A stretch of 64,000 bases of DNA from [Chlorobium] sp. 445 (GTDB lineage Bacteria; Bacteroidota; Chlorobiia; Chlorobiales; Thermochlorobacteraceae), in contig NSLH01000006.1 in the NCBI GenBank assembly GCA_002763895.1, positions 1 to 64,000 on the forward strand, read 5' to 3'. The position numbers were made by a program, and so were the translations under genes. Numbering within the stretch: position 1 is the first letter of the stretch; the number at the start of each line of letters is the position of its first letter. Below are positions 1 through 8,859 of this stretch, in pieces. The notes beneath the pieces are model-generated. The model had not been told where the DNA came from and did not search any database. It saw nothing but the letters and a program-made list of their open reading frames with translations.

Positions 1-3
1 ACA

Positions 4-29
4 GCAACTTGCCTTGAGAAGCAAGTTGC
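4..29. repeat. Perfect 9-bp inverted repeat (hairpin) in gene-free left edge
   Basis: GCAACTTGC at 4-12 and GCAAGTTGC at 21-29 are exact reverse complements around an 8-nt loop. It lies downstream of adk on the minus strand and could end that transcript, but neither flank carries a T tract. The rest of bases 1-201 shows no gene or other clear signal. Confidence 0.4.
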
Positions 30-201
30 ACCCTCACTTGCCACATGCCAAACAAAACGAGGCACACTGTCAGTTCTTTGCATCATTGAGCTTGCGCAGC
101 ATAGCGAGCGTGTCCGAGCAGCACTAAGTAGCAGGAGTTGTCTCTCAATGCCGCATCACACTGTGTTGTTTGCTATCAGCTTCTCGGCTTAGTGCATAGC
201 A

Positions 202-855
202 CTAACTGGCGTTGAGTGCGATAGCTTCAATGGCTTGGGTTACTTCTTCAATGCTTTTACTGGCATCGATATCAGCTACAAGATTTTTTGCACGGTAGTA
301 GGATAGCACAGGTTCTGTTTTAGCATAATACTCTTTGAGTCGACGCCGCACTGTCTCTTCCTTATCATCATCGCGCTGGCGCAAATCTGTGCTGCCGCAT
401 TTGTCGCAGACTCCTTCTACTTTCGGTGGCTGATAGAACTTGTTGTAAATCGCGCCGCAGTTTGCGCAAGTAATCCGACCTGATAAGCGACGCACCACCT
501 CATCTTCGGCAACGCTAAGGTTAATTACATGGTCGAGCTTCTGTGAGGTGCGCTCCAAAATTTTATCGAGTGCTTCTGCTTGCGGCACAGTGCGCGGAAA
601 GCCATCGAGCAAGTATCCGTTTTTTGATTCAGGTGCTTTGAGGGTCTCTTCAATCATTGCGATAATGACGTCATCGGGCACGAGCTCACCTTTGTCCATA
701 AAAGTTTTAGCTTGAAGCCCCAGCGGTGTTTGTGCCGCAATGGCTGCACGCAGCATGTCACCAGTCGAGAGATGTACAACATGATATTTCTCTGCGAGAA
801 TTTTAGCTTGAGTACCTTTCCCGACGCCCGGAGTTCCAAATAAAATTAACTTCAT
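202..855 (-). CDS. adk: Adenylate kinase
   Basis: Cytosolic adenylate kinase (ATP + AMP to 2 ADP), 217 aa, the usual long bacterial form. The P-loop GTPGVGKGTQ is at residues 8-17. The NMP-binding region contains STGDMLR, and DGFPRT follows near residue 85. The LID (about 125-165) carries four cysteines in a C-x2-C...C-x2-C zinc arrangement, so this is a zinc-LID enzyme. The ATG overlaps the stop of the upstream gene as ATGA, which suggests translational coupling. No disruption is visible. Confidence 0.97.
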   Translation of the reverse strand: MKLILFGTPGVGKGTQAKILAEKYHVVHLSTGDMLRAAIAAQTPLGLQAKTFMDKGELVPDDVIIAMIEETLKAPESKNGYLLDGFPRTVPQAEALDKILERTSQKLDHVINLSVAEDEVVRRLSGRITCANCGAIYNKFYQPPKVEGVCDKCGSTDLRQRDDDKEETVRRRLKEYYAKTEPVLSYYRAKNLVADIDASKSIEEVTQAIEAIALNAS

Positions 856-1511
856 TGTTCAGCGGTGTTGGTCGTTTTATCGCTCTTTGGAATTTGCTTG
901 ATTTGAATTTTGCCACCTTTGCTACCCTGCACCACCAATGGTTTGCGCTCTGGCGTCGGCACAACTGGCGGCGGACTTTGCGGCGGCATATTAATTTTGG
1001 GCGTTTCGGGTTCAGGAGTTGGCGGCACTGGTGTGCTTTGACTTTTTGGCATCTCCGCACTTTCGCTCAAGGGTAGCTCAATGACCTCATCATCGAGTGC
1101 CGAGAGAAAGAATGCTATGGCGCGCCGTGTTTCTCCCAAGTCGCCTTTGGTCGGCGCATTGGAAATGCATTTGCAATTTACAACGGTCTGCGGTGTACCA
1201 TCTGGTAGATTTTCCTGAATGAACCATACTGAAAGCTCGAGCGTATTACCACCTAGTGCAATTGAGATAATCTCGCATTTAAGCAGTGCCATGCCACCGA
1301 GGTTTTTCTGTCGCGTCTTGAGTTGCCATCCAAACCAGCGCGAGATGACTGTTACCGCTGCATCATAGGTTTCATTTATTGTTGCACGGTATCGGCGGGT
1401 TTTGAGTTCTGAAAATTCAGGATTATCAGATGTTTCAGATTCACGGACAGTGAACGCCATCACCGCTTTTTTGAGCAAGGCTTCAGGACGCAAATCAAGT
1501 TGAAACGGCAT
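852..1511 (-). CDS. Conserved hypothetical protein with Pro-rich tail
   Basis: 219 aa, not assigned to a family. Residues 1-150 look like a compact globular domain rich in alternating hydrophobic beta segments, with a buried-looking WFGW motif. Residues about 155-205 are Pro/Thr/Glu-rich and probably disordered, followed by a basic end. There is no signal peptide or membrane segment, so it is probably cytosolic. Its stop overlaps the adk start by four bases, making a two-gene unit. Function is unknown. Confidence 0.75.
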   Translation of the reverse strand: MPFQLDLRPEALLKKAVMAFTVRESETSDNPEFSELKTRRYRATINETYDAAVTVISRWFGWQLKTRQKNLGGMALLKCEIISIALGGNTLELSVWFIQENLPDGTPQTVVNCKCISNAPTKGDLGETRRAIAFFLSALDDEVIELPLSESAEMPKSQSTPVPPTPEPETPKINMPPQSPPPVVPTPERKPLVVQGSKGGKIQIKQIPKSDKTTNTAEQ

Positions 1512-1659
1512 AGACTTAAAACTTAAAAATTGGCGTTAATGTCTGTTACAAAATAGCTCAGAGCAGATTTTTCTCAGATACAGTTATATAATGCTGTAAC
1601 TGGCTAAACTAGCCTGCATTGGTGCAATTTCATCTCCATTAGTGCGTTCTCCTTTTTGT

Positions 1660-2034
1660 TTAGTGCCCTAAGTAGATAGATTGGTCTGGAATGAATACCG
1701 TGATGTCGCCGTAGATGCGGCACTGACAGCCCAGACGTGATTTCAGTGTCAGTCCAACAGCTTCATCGAGTTGTTCTTCTTCTTCATCTGTCATCTCAGG
1801 CAAGTGTTCCATGCCTTTTTCAATAATGACATGGCAAGTCGAGCAAGCACATACGCCTCCACAATTATGTTGTAATTGAATTGCGTTTTCCATGCAGGCT
1901 TCAAGAATTGTCGTACCCTCGTCGACTTCAATGACACGTTCTTCGCCAGGGCTGTTGTAGAAATGCAGGGTTACTTTGTAGCGTGGTGTCTTTTGCGCTT
2001 CGGCTTTACTTTTAGGTAAGGTTGATTGTACCAT
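1660..2034 (-). CDS. 2Fe-2S ferredoxin (adrenodoxin/Isc type)
   Basis: 124 aa from the ATG at 2034; a TTG eight codons upstream is a less likely start. A soluble electron carrier. The cluster ligands are visible as C-x5-C-x2-C within NCGGVCACSTC, with the fourth Cys downstream in RLGCQC, the adrenodoxin/Fdx spacing. The acidic segment MTDEEEEQLD sits where partner-docking residues lie in this family. No isc or suf genes are adjacent, so its partner cannot be told from context. Confidence 0.9.
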   Translation of the reverse strand: MVQSTLPKSKAEAQKTPRYKVTLHFYNSPGEERVIEVDEGTTILEACMENAIQLQHNCGGVCACSTCHVIIEKGMEHLPEMTDEEEEQLDEAVGLTLKSRLGCQCRIYGDITVFIPDQSIYLGH

Positions 2035-2125
2035 TATTTTTGAAATAAAAATTTGCAAAGATTTCGTCCTTGCAAACGAGTTTTACTGCCATTCAATTCC
2101 ATACGGACTTGCCCGCTTACTTGCT

Positions 2126-2930
2126 TTACTTTGGACGACTGCGGTAGCGCAGTTCCATTTCTCTTACTTTGAGTTGCAGTTCTTCTAGCGGCAGTTGAAG
2201 ATAGTAATTGACAAGGTCGCGAATCATCAGCATGCGTATGTTACTATCAGCTGTCAAACCTTGACGGCGTTTTTCTTCAATGATTTGTACAAGGTTCCCA
2301 CTTGCAATTTCCTCTGCGGTCAGGACATACATTTCGCTGCCGCTTTTTTTCGTTAGCTTTGATAGCCAGTTTATCAGGCATGACGGCTGGTTGGGGCACA
2401 TTGGCACCGGGCATGGGCGCACGCATGGGCGCATGTGCGGTTGTAGACGCTGACGCCGATTGATTATGCGATTCTTCCGCTTCGCTCTGCGCTTGAATCA
2501 TTTTGTTAGTGGTGTCGCGCAGGCGCTGAGAGAGAATTTTGATGAAATTGAGCAAAATTTTGATAGCTTCGTTAGGTCGACTTTGGAGCATTCGGTCGAA
2601 GTTATACTTTGGCATCACCAACAGTTCCGAATACTCGCGCACAATTGCTGATGCCGAACGCTTTTGCTGCTCAAAGAGCGACATCTCGCCAAGCAATGCT
2701 CCCGGTCCCAGCGTCAGAAATACCACATCTTCACCTGCCGCATTTTTCTTAGCCAGATCTACTTTCCCCGAGAGAATCACATACATAATCTGCCCGACAA
2801 TGAGATTCTCGCGAAAGAGCACATACCCGGGTTCAAAACTCTTGATGAAGGCATACTTGATAATTTGTTCCATTTCTTCTGGAGAGATGCCTTCAAAAAT
2901 CGGGATATTTGTCGGGTCAATCTTTCGCAT
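2126..2930 (-). CDS. Cyclic-nucleotide-binding-domain protein, frameshifted
   Basis: The reading frame from 2930 encodes a cNMP-binding beta-roll (residues about 8-125: LFRENLIVGQIMYVILSG, GALLGEMSLFE) followed by a helix and an Ala/Pro/Met-rich linker. At an A7 run (2344-2350 on the plus strand, T7) the frame breaks. The +1 frame continues with a charged helical tail (MYVLTAEEIASGN ... MELRYRSRPK, stop at 2126). Removing one A would give a protein of about 268 aa. There is no DNA-binding HTH, so it is not a Crp regulator; it resembles stand-alone cNMP-binding effectors of unknown role. Confidence 0.8.
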
Positions 2931-3187
2931 GTTGCGGGAACAAGAAATTTTGTTGATTTATTGCTATGCCTTGATGGCATTTCTCAAGAAGGGTCAAGAA
3001 GGTCAAGAAAACTCTCAATCTTATTTGATCGCCCAAGACCGACTAGCCGCTTCTTACAGAGCTAAATATAATTTTTCACCACAAATATCCATACTTTGCT
3101 TTGTGAAAACTTGATTTTCTTTTTGCTTCTTTTTTGCTTTTGGCATCGCTCACTTGTTATCCTCACGCTTTATCTAGCGTCTGGACT

Positions 3188-3709
3188 TTAATCTTTGCTG
3201 CGAAAGTATCGCGCTTGACATGGCTTAAAGCCTTCGGCTGCGTACTCTTGAATAAACGCTGCCAAAGAAGAGGGATAAATTGGGTAGTCTTTCAGAGCAT
3301 CAATTGGCAGCCAAGCTGTTTCCAGAATAAGCTGGTCGGCTTCAGGTAACTCTGGATCTTTACCTGTTTGCAGTGTGCCCCCTGTAATTTTAACCGCAAA
3401 ACAAAGTGAGAGCACATGCAGCAAGGGGCGTTCATGCCTCACGGCTTCATCGCAGTAAGGATAAATCAACTCTTTGACAAACAGCATATCACCCACGTCG
3501 CAGCTCAAACCCGTTTCTTCTTTTACTTCACGGCGCACCGCCTCTTCTAACGTCTCTCCCACTTTGACACCGCCACCGGGCAAAATCCATGATTCATCTG
3601 GCAAATCTATTCCACTCAAAAAACGCCGATGCTTGACAAGCAGCGCTCTTCCATCTTGCACAGCTAATGCCGCCACTCGTAGACGAATACTAGTGTTAGT
3701 TTGAGACAT
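3188..3709 (-). CDS. Nudix hydrolase
   Basis: 173 aa. A complete Nudix box G-x5-E-x7-REVKEETGL is present around residues 45-68, with all metal-binding glutamates. The family hydrolyses nucleoside diphosphates linked to another moiety; substrate cannot be read from the sequence. A second small gene ends 11 bp upstream in the same direction, so the two are probably co-transcribed. The 257 bases between its stop and the cNMP gene start (2931-3187) contain no convincing gene. Confidence 0.92.
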   Translation of the reverse strand: MSQTNTSIRLRVAALAVQDGRALLVKHRRFLSGIDLPDESWILPGGGVKVGETLEEAVRREVKEETGLSCDVGDMLFVKELIYPYCDEAVRHERPLLHVLSLCFAVKITGGTLQTGKDPELPEADQLILETAWLPIDALKDYPIYPSSLAAFIQEYAAEGFKPCQARYFRSKD

Positions 3710-3720
3710 GTTTGTATGTT

Positions 3721-4005
3721 CTACGCAGAGTGATGACGAAACAGGCCTTCTTTGGTTGCTAGAAAGTGATAGCTCCCTAACGGCGCCAGAATTTGCTCAA
3801 CGGGCAAATACTCTTTTTTTTCTTCCGACCATGCTAAGGCTTGCACATCTCCACTTTCAATCATCTGCCTAAGGCAGGCTTGCAATTGTTCTTTCTCCAA
3901 GCAGGTTTCTTTTTGTAACTCTTCAAACGAGAGTACAAAATGCAGCGCGTCAAGTACCGCTTCTTCTTCGCGCGACAGCGGTATGCGTGAGCGTTGCTTT
4001 GACAT
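3721..4005 (-). CDS. Small hypothetical protein upstream of the Nudix gene
   Basis: 94 aa, mostly helical and charged (LSREEEAVLDALHFVLSF), with a C-terminal segment that could form the beta-wing of a small winged helix. I do not recognise a family. It is 11 bp upstream of the Nudix hydrolase on the same strand. Codon use resembles the neighbours and it fills the space cleanly, so it is probably real. A DNA-binding role is only a guess from secondary structure. Confidence 0.6.
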   Translation of the reverse strand: MSKQRSRIPLSREEEAVLDALHFVLSFEELQKETCLEKEQLQACLRQMIESGDVQALAWSEEKKEYLPVEQILAPLGSYHFLATKEGLFRHHSA

Positions 4006-4151
4006 AGGCTTCCCTTACTGAACTTATTAGATTTTTGTTATCTTGTTTTTCGTTAAAATTATTAGTTCAACGGTTCTCAACCTAAATCTTCAACCTAAGT
4101 TTTTTTGAGCTTTGCTCGACTCTCAAACCGATCTTTTTTTCTTTGACGATC

Positions 4152-5594
4152 ATGCTGATTCGTCTTTTCCTGTTTTGCATGCTGCTCTTGCCTTTTGCTT
4201 CTACGCTTTGGGCACAACCTGAGCCCCAAACCGTCTGCTTTTACTTCAAGCGACAAAATTTGCTCAATGCTGATGACGGTCTGACGCTCTTCATCTTAAA
4301 CACGCGCCAGCTCTCGCCTGAGCTTCAATTGCGGATTCAACCTAAAACGAAATTCTTCTACCTTGAAACCGCTAAGCCTATTGCAGGTGCCACGCCCAGC
4401 GCTAATGAAATTGTCCAAGTCTTTGAAAGTCGTCTTAGCTCCTTCTTCACTGAATTTGATAAACGCAAACTCTCCACACCTGCACAATACAAAGACCTGC
4501 TTGAAGCTGTCACAAACGGTAACCGCATATTGAGGCAAGTCAATCTTAGTGCATTTGGCATTCCCGACCGAGTTCTCGCCTTCGATGCGGATGCTGCCGA
4601 TTCTAATCCCAGACTTCTTAAAGATGCTCACAGCGCCGAAGCCATGGCGCTCTACAACTTAGCGCTCGGGGAATGGCGAGAACAAACGGCGCTACTCGAC
4701 TATAAAGATCGCTTGCTTAAAAGCACAACTGTCTCACGCCTCCTGCGCCGTACTACGCTTGAATCACTCTTTGAGGAGCCAGTGGCGATCAAACCTACTA
4801 AGCTCATGACTGAAGATCTTGCTCAAATTCAAAAAGCTGAAGAGCGTGCAACTTGGGCTTTTCTCTTGGCATTTTTTTCACTGATTGTGACGCTTTATCT
4901 TGCTATAATTTCTCTCAGTACCTTGCGCAAGCAGCGTGAGCAACTCTCTAAGCTTGAGTCCAAAGTCAAACATCTGGATTCCAAACTCAACAAACCCTTT
5001 TATCAAGAAGTCCTGCAACAATCCGAAAGCCATAGCCTTAGCCCTAAGGTGTTTGACAGTGTGCTCTCTCGTCTGGCTGCGCTTGAAAAGCAAGTTGGAG
5101 TTGAGCGTCGCACTACGGCTTTCCAAAATGACCTTGCACGACAAGCGCAAACCATCATTGCGTCTTATCACTCACGCTGGCAAGAGACGCAGCCTGTTGC
5201 ACAAACGGAGATCGCGCATAAACTTCTTCTTTATCTCGACGAATTTCTTGCAGAACTCACGCTGCTCGATAGCGATATGCCTGTCAAATCCTTTATTCAA
5301 AAATCGCTTATCACGCATATCGATAAAATTGATGCCCTTTTCCAAGCTGAACCAGATGCTCCAATCAACACACCTGAGAGCGTACAAACCTATCTCAAAG
5401 CCCTGATGGATGTCTTCGGCGTCAAAGAAATTGAAGTCAAGCAAAAGCAGTCGCTTTTTGATATTGAAAAGCATGAAAAAGCTGGCGCAATTCTAAAAAC
5501 GAATTATGAGCCCGGTACTGTTCTTAAAGTGATTCGACGCGGACTTGTCTACAACGGCTCGATTCGTAAAGCTCAAGTTGTCAAAGCAGAATAA
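4152..5594 (+). CDS. Signal-peptide and single-TM protein with GrpE-like C-terminal domain
   Basis: 480 aa from the ATG at 4152 (a TTG three codons earlier is less likely). Layout: signal peptide 1-21 (cleavage near LWA/Q); a region of about 210 residues of unknown fold; a membrane helix at about 234-257 followed by positive residues; coiled coil at about 258-317; then residues 352-480 resembling GrpE. The tail has the GrpE pattern FGVKEIE ... FDIEKHE ... EPGTVLKVIRRG ... NGSIRKAQVV, matching the beta-domain that contacts DnaK. Predicted topology puts the N-terminal domain outside and the GrpE-like part in the cytosol. A nucleotide-exchange role at the membrane is inference. Confidence 0.75.
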   Translation: MLIRLFLFCMLLLPFASTLWAQPEPQTVCFYFKRQNLLNADDGLTLFILNTRQLSPELQLRIQPKTKFFYLETAKPIAGATPSANEIVQVFESRLSSFFTEFDKRKLSTPAQYKDLLEAVTNGNRILRQVNLSAFGIPDRVLAFDADAADSNPRLLKDAHSAEAMALYNLALGEWREQTALLDYKDRLLKSTTVSRLLRRTTLESLFEEPVAIKPTKLMTEDLAQIQKAEERATWAFLLAFFSLIVTLYLAIISLSTLRKQREQLSKLESKVKHLDSKLNKPFYQEVLQQSESHSLSPKVFDSVLSRLAALEKQVGVERRTTAFQNDLARQAQTIIASYHSRWQETQPVAQTEIAHKLLLYLDEFLAELTLLDSDMPVKSFIQKSLITHIDKIDALFQAEPDAPINTPESVQTYLKALMDVFGVKEIEVKQKQSLFDIEKHEKAGAILKTNYEPGTVLKVIRRGLVYNGSIRKAQVVKAE

Positions 5595-5700
5595 AACGCT
5601 GCAAGCTCAACACAGAGTTGTTGTGCAGTCGTTGTCGTGTCTTTGCACCGATTTCTGATGAATCTTCTTCTAACTCTTAATCCGCTTAATTCTTTCAACA

Positions 5701-6234
5701 ATGCTTCGCACCTTTCTCTTTGTGCTGCTCTGGACTTTTGCTGCACCTGCTCCATCGATTTATGACTTTACCGTCAAAACAATTGATGGTAAGGAGAAAT
5801 CACTTTCGGATTATCAAGGCAAAGTGGTTTTAATTGTCAATGTCGCTTCCGAATGTGGCTATACGCCTCAGTATGCTGAGCTCGAGAAACTCTATCAGAA
5901 ATACCGTGATAAAGGATTTGTGATTTTAGCTTTCCCTTCTAACGATTATGGCGGACAAGAGCCGGGTAGCAATGCAGATATCAAAAAGTTTTGCACTACA
6001 ACCTACGGTGTTACCTTCGAGCTTTTTGAGAAAATTCCCACAAAAGGTGAAAAGAAGCACCCGCTCTATGCGTATCTGACCAGCCAAGCGACACCTTCTG
6101 GTGAAATTGGTTGGAATTTTGAGAAGTTTCTTATCTCACGCGATGGCAGAATTGTCGGGCGTTTCAAAAGTGGTGTAAATCCCATGAGTGCTGACTTAAC
6201 AAAAGCTATTGAAGCAGAACTAGCAAAGAAATAG
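5701..6234 (+). CDS. Glutathione peroxidase family protein (exported)
   Basis: 177 aa thioredoxin-fold peroxidase that reduces hydroperoxides. The peroxidatic Cys is in NVASECGYTPQY, the Gln in GGQEPGS and the Trp in GWNFEKFL, completing the usual tetrad region. It is a Cys, not selenocysteine, form; such enzymes often use thioredoxin. An N-terminal hydrophobic stretch (residues 2-17) looks like a signal peptide or anchor, suggesting a periplasmic location. It follows the GrpE-like gene by about 100 bp and may be transcribed separately. Confidence 0.93.
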   Translation: MLRTFLFVLLWTFAAPAPSIYDFTVKTIDGKEKSLSDYQGKVVLIVNVASECGYTPQYAELEKLYQKYRDKGFVILAFPSNDYGGQEPGSNADIKKFCTTTYGVTFELFEKIPTKGEKKHPLYAYLTSQATPSGEIGWNFEKFLISRDGRIVGRFKSGVNPMSADLTKAIEAELAKK

Positions 6235-6487
6235 CCCTTTTTAGTCTTGCCTTGCACAGTATCTTCTAACGCATAAAGGTTATGCGCAGCTCAAGCGGCT
6301 GCGGCACACATGCCCATCGCATACAAGCACAGTGTGCTGCACCGTTTGTCTCTCAAAGCGTCCAAATCGTCTTTTGAACAGGCACAATCACGCCTCAAAG
6401 AGATTGTCAATTCCTCGTGCAGAGCAGATATTCGTTTTGAGCAACATGCTCAGTACTTTTTATGAAGTCAAAAGAAGGAGAACTGCT

Positions 6488-6910
6488 ATGCCTACATCCA
6501 TGTCATGGCTCTACATCTACGCCTTTGCTCTGCCTATCTTTTTCATCTTGGTGTTCATTTTCTACAAATTTGCGTCTTACAAATTTCAGCAGGATAACAT
6601 CCGTCTGGAGCCACTGAGTGAAATGTATAGCGACAATGTCGTCGGGCTCTCTAAAGAAGAACTTGAAGTGCGCAAAAAGCAGGAGGCTGAAAAGCTCAAA
6701 GCATTAGATGAAGCCCTGCGTAAAATCCCGATGGAGTTTGTCAACGGCAAGTTTGTACCCATGACCGGTGAAAAGTTAGAGGCTGAACTTGCACGGCGTA
6801 AGGCTGAAGAAGAAGCGCGTCGCAAAGCTACACAAGTTGCTGCAAGCACGACCAGCACTGAGACATCGGCATCGCACTCATCATCGCCCAATACAACAGC
6901 CGCAGCGTAA
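6488..6910 (+). CDS. Small single-TM protein with charged coiled coil
   Basis: 140 aa. The start is fixed by AGAAGGAG at about 6473-6480 upstream of the ATG; an open frame extends further upstream but the leader is not protein-like. One membrane helix (residues 5-28) is followed by a Lys/Glu/Arg/Ala-rich helix (about 55-115) with repeats such as ELARRKAEEEARRK, then a Ser/Thr/Ala tail. No family recognised. A strong terminator follows, so this is the end of a transcript. Bases 6235-6487 hold no other gene. Confidence 0.7.
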   Translation: MPTSMSWLYIYAFALPIFFILVFIFYKFASYKFQQDNIRLEPLSEMYSDNVVGLSKEELEVRKKQEAEKLKALDEALRKIPMEFVNGKFVPMTGEKLEAELARRKAEEEARRKATQVAASTTSTETSASHSSSPNTTAAA

Positions 6911-6976
6911 CCTGCAGCATGTTTCCTGTTCTTTCTTCCTGTTTTTCTTAGTGCATTTGTTGGTTGAAGGTTGAGG

Positions 6977-7008
6977 GTCCCTGTTACTTCGGTAACGGGG
7001 GCTTTTTT
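6977..7008 (+). terminator. Rho-independent terminator with UUCG tetraloop
   Basis: An 11-bp stem (6977-6987 with 6992-7002, two G-T wobbles) closed by a C(UUCG)G tetraloop and followed by six T residues at 7003-7008. Its position 66 bp after the stop at 6910 ends the small membrane-protein transcript. Confidence 0.93.
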
Positions 7009-7112
7009 ATTGCTGTTTTTCTTTTTCTCTTCTTCATTTCTTTCATTCCCTGTGGTTCTTCACCTATCTTTTCCTATCTTCGCCACTTCTCAAGATTCAC
7101 TTTGCTTGAAAC

Positions 7113-8444
7113 ATGAAAACAAAATTGCCTAAACTTCATGTACTTACCTTAGGGTGCTCTAAAAACACTGTCGATTCCGAAATGCTGCTGGCACAAGCGC
7201 AGGCTAATGACTTTATCCTTACCTCTGAGGCTCACAAAGCCGATGTGCTGGTCATTAACACTTGTGGATTTATTGAAGCCGCCAAGCAAGAATCTATTGA
7301 CCACATCTTAGCCGGTGTGGCACTCAAAAAGTCTGGTCGACTTAAAAAATTGCTTGTGATGGGTTGCCTTTCGGAACGCTATCGCTCAGAGCTTGAGCGT
7401 GAAATTCCCGAAGTGGATCGCTACTTCGGAGTCTTAGATTTTGATGGTAAAACCCTTTCAGATATTCTCATTGAACTTGGAGGGCATCTTAAAGCAGAAC
7501 TCTTAGGCGAGCGTGCTCTTTCTACGCCATCACATTTTGCATACCTAAAAATTTCAGAAGGGTGCGATAATCCTTGCTCATTCTGTGCTATTCCGCTGAT
7601 GCGTGGCGCTCATCGCTCTAAGCCTATCCCTGCCCTTCTTAGCGAAGCCACACGGCTCTATGAACAGGGCGTCAAAGAACTTATTCTCATCGCACAAGAT
7701 CTTACATACTACGGTCTTGACCTTTATGGTGAGCGCAAGTTAGATGAACTACTCAAACGACTCTCTGATATTGGATTCTGTTGGATTCGCTTACTTTATG
7801 CTTATCCTGCAAAGTTCCCAAAAGAGATTTTGCCTGTTATCTGCGAGCGCGAAAATATCTGCAAATATCTTGATATGCCGATTCAGCATGCCAATGATGA
7901 CGTGTTGAAATCCATGCGCCGCGGTATCACGAAGCGCCGTCTTATTGAACTCATTGAAGAGATTCGTGCCGAAGTACCCAACATTTGCTTGCGCACCACC
8001 TTCATTTTTGGTTATCCAAATGAAACCGAAGCAATTTTTGAAGAAGCCCTTGAGTTTATTGCCGAGATGAAATTCGACCGCTTAGGCTGCTTTTCTTACT
8101 CGCATGAAGAAAACACAGCTGCATTTGCATTACCTGACAATGTTCCTTCCCGAGAGAAAAAGCGCCGTGTAGAGCGTGCCATGGCACTGCAAGAAAAAAT
8201 TTCGCTAAAGAAAAACGAATCGCTTATCGGCTCTACCATGCGCGTCTTGATTGACCGCATTGAGCACGGCGTTGCTATTGGACGTACTGAATTCGATGCC
8301 CCCGAAGTTGATAACGAAGTCATCATTAACTCTGCTCATCCTGACTTTTCTACAAAAGCACTTCGTGTCGGTGAGTTTTACGATGTTGAAATCACTGATG
8401 CTGAAGCCTTTGACTTATTTGGCACCGTTCTTTGCAAATCTTAA
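7113..8444 (+). CDS. rimO: Ribosomal protein uS12 methylthiotransferase RimO
   Basis: 443 aa radical-SAM enzyme that methylthiolates the conserved Asp of ribosomal protein uS12. The N-terminal UPF0004 domain has the three cluster cysteines (LGCSKN, NTCGF, MGCLS). The radical SAM motif is C-x3-C-x2-C in GCDNPCSFCAIP. A C-terminal TRAM domain follows at about residues 370-440. The LGCSKNTVDSE opening is typical of RimO rather than MiaB. Full length, with no visible defect. Confidence 0.96.
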   Translation: MKTKLPKLHVLTLGCSKNTVDSEMLLAQAQANDFILTSEAHKADVLVINTCGFIEAAKQESIDHILAGVALKKSGRLKKLLVMGCLSERYRSELEREIPEVDRYFGVLDFDGKTLSDILIELGGHLKAELLGERALSTPSHFAYLKISEGCDNPCSFCAIPLMRGAHRSKPIPALLSEATRLYEQGVKELILIAQDLTYYGLDLYGERKLDELLKRLSDIGFCWIRLLYAYPAKFPKEILPVICERENICKYLDMPIQHANDDVLKSMRRGITKRRLIELIEEIRAEVPNICLRTTFIFGYPNETEAIFEEALEFIAEMKFDRLGCFSYSHEENTAAFALPDNVPSREKKRRVERAMALQEKISLKKNESLIGSTMRVLIDRIEHGVAIGRTEFDAPEVDNEVIINSAHPDFSTKALRVGEFYDVEITDAEAFDLFGTVLCKS

Positions 8445-8457
8445 ATCACTTCACGCT

Positions 8458-8856
8458 ATGCGTTACTACCTGACCATTTCTCTTTTTTTGCTCTTTGCTT
8501 TTAGCCAACTCAATTGTGGTGGCAAAAAAATTGAAACCCTGAACATTATTGATGAAGTCGTCGGCACAGGCGCTGTAGCAGAGCCGGGCAAAAAACTTAC
8601 GGTGCACTACACGGGTATGCTGACGAACGGCAAGGTATTTGATTCATCTCGCTTGCCGGGAAGAGTGGCATTTGAATTTGTCTTAGGCACTGGAATGGTC
8701 ATTCCGGGGTGGGATGAGGGCTTGAAAGGCATGCGTGTTGGCGGCAAGCGTCGGCTTGAAATTCCGCCGCACTTAGGCTATGGCAGTGAGCCTGCAGGCG
8801 AGATTCCACCAAATAGCGCCTTGATTTTTGATATAGAATTGCTTAGCGTGGAATAG
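8458..8856 (+). CDS. FKBP-type peptidyl-prolyl isomerase, probable lipoprotein
   Basis: 132 aa. The start is the ATG at 8458, 14 bp after rimO, where a signal peptide begins. Residues 1-20 are hydrophobic and end in FSQLNCGGK, a plausible though non-canonical lipobox, so the protein is probably a periplasm-facing lipoprotein. The FKBP fold is complete: VHYTGML, FDSS, VIPGWDEGL, IPPHLGYG and the final FDIELLSV. Likely role is proline isomerisation in envelope-protein folding. Confidence 0.94.
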   Translation: MRYYLTISLFLLFAFSQLNCGGKKIETLNIIDEVVGTGAVAEPGKKLTVHYTGMLTNGKVFDSSRLPGRVAFEFVLGTGMVIPGWDEGLKGMRVGGKRRLEIPPHLGYGSEPAGEIPPNSALIFDIELLSVE

Positions 8857-8859
8857 CGC

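Noticed and set aside
2341-2356. Programmed -1 frameshift at the A7 run in the cNMP-binding gene
   Set aside because: The conserved tail is in the +1 frame; a -1 slip would give a different frame. One extra A is simpler.
6270-6286. CGCATA/TATGCG hairpin after the glutathione peroxidase gene
   Set aside because: Short stem and no T tract; too weak to call a terminator.
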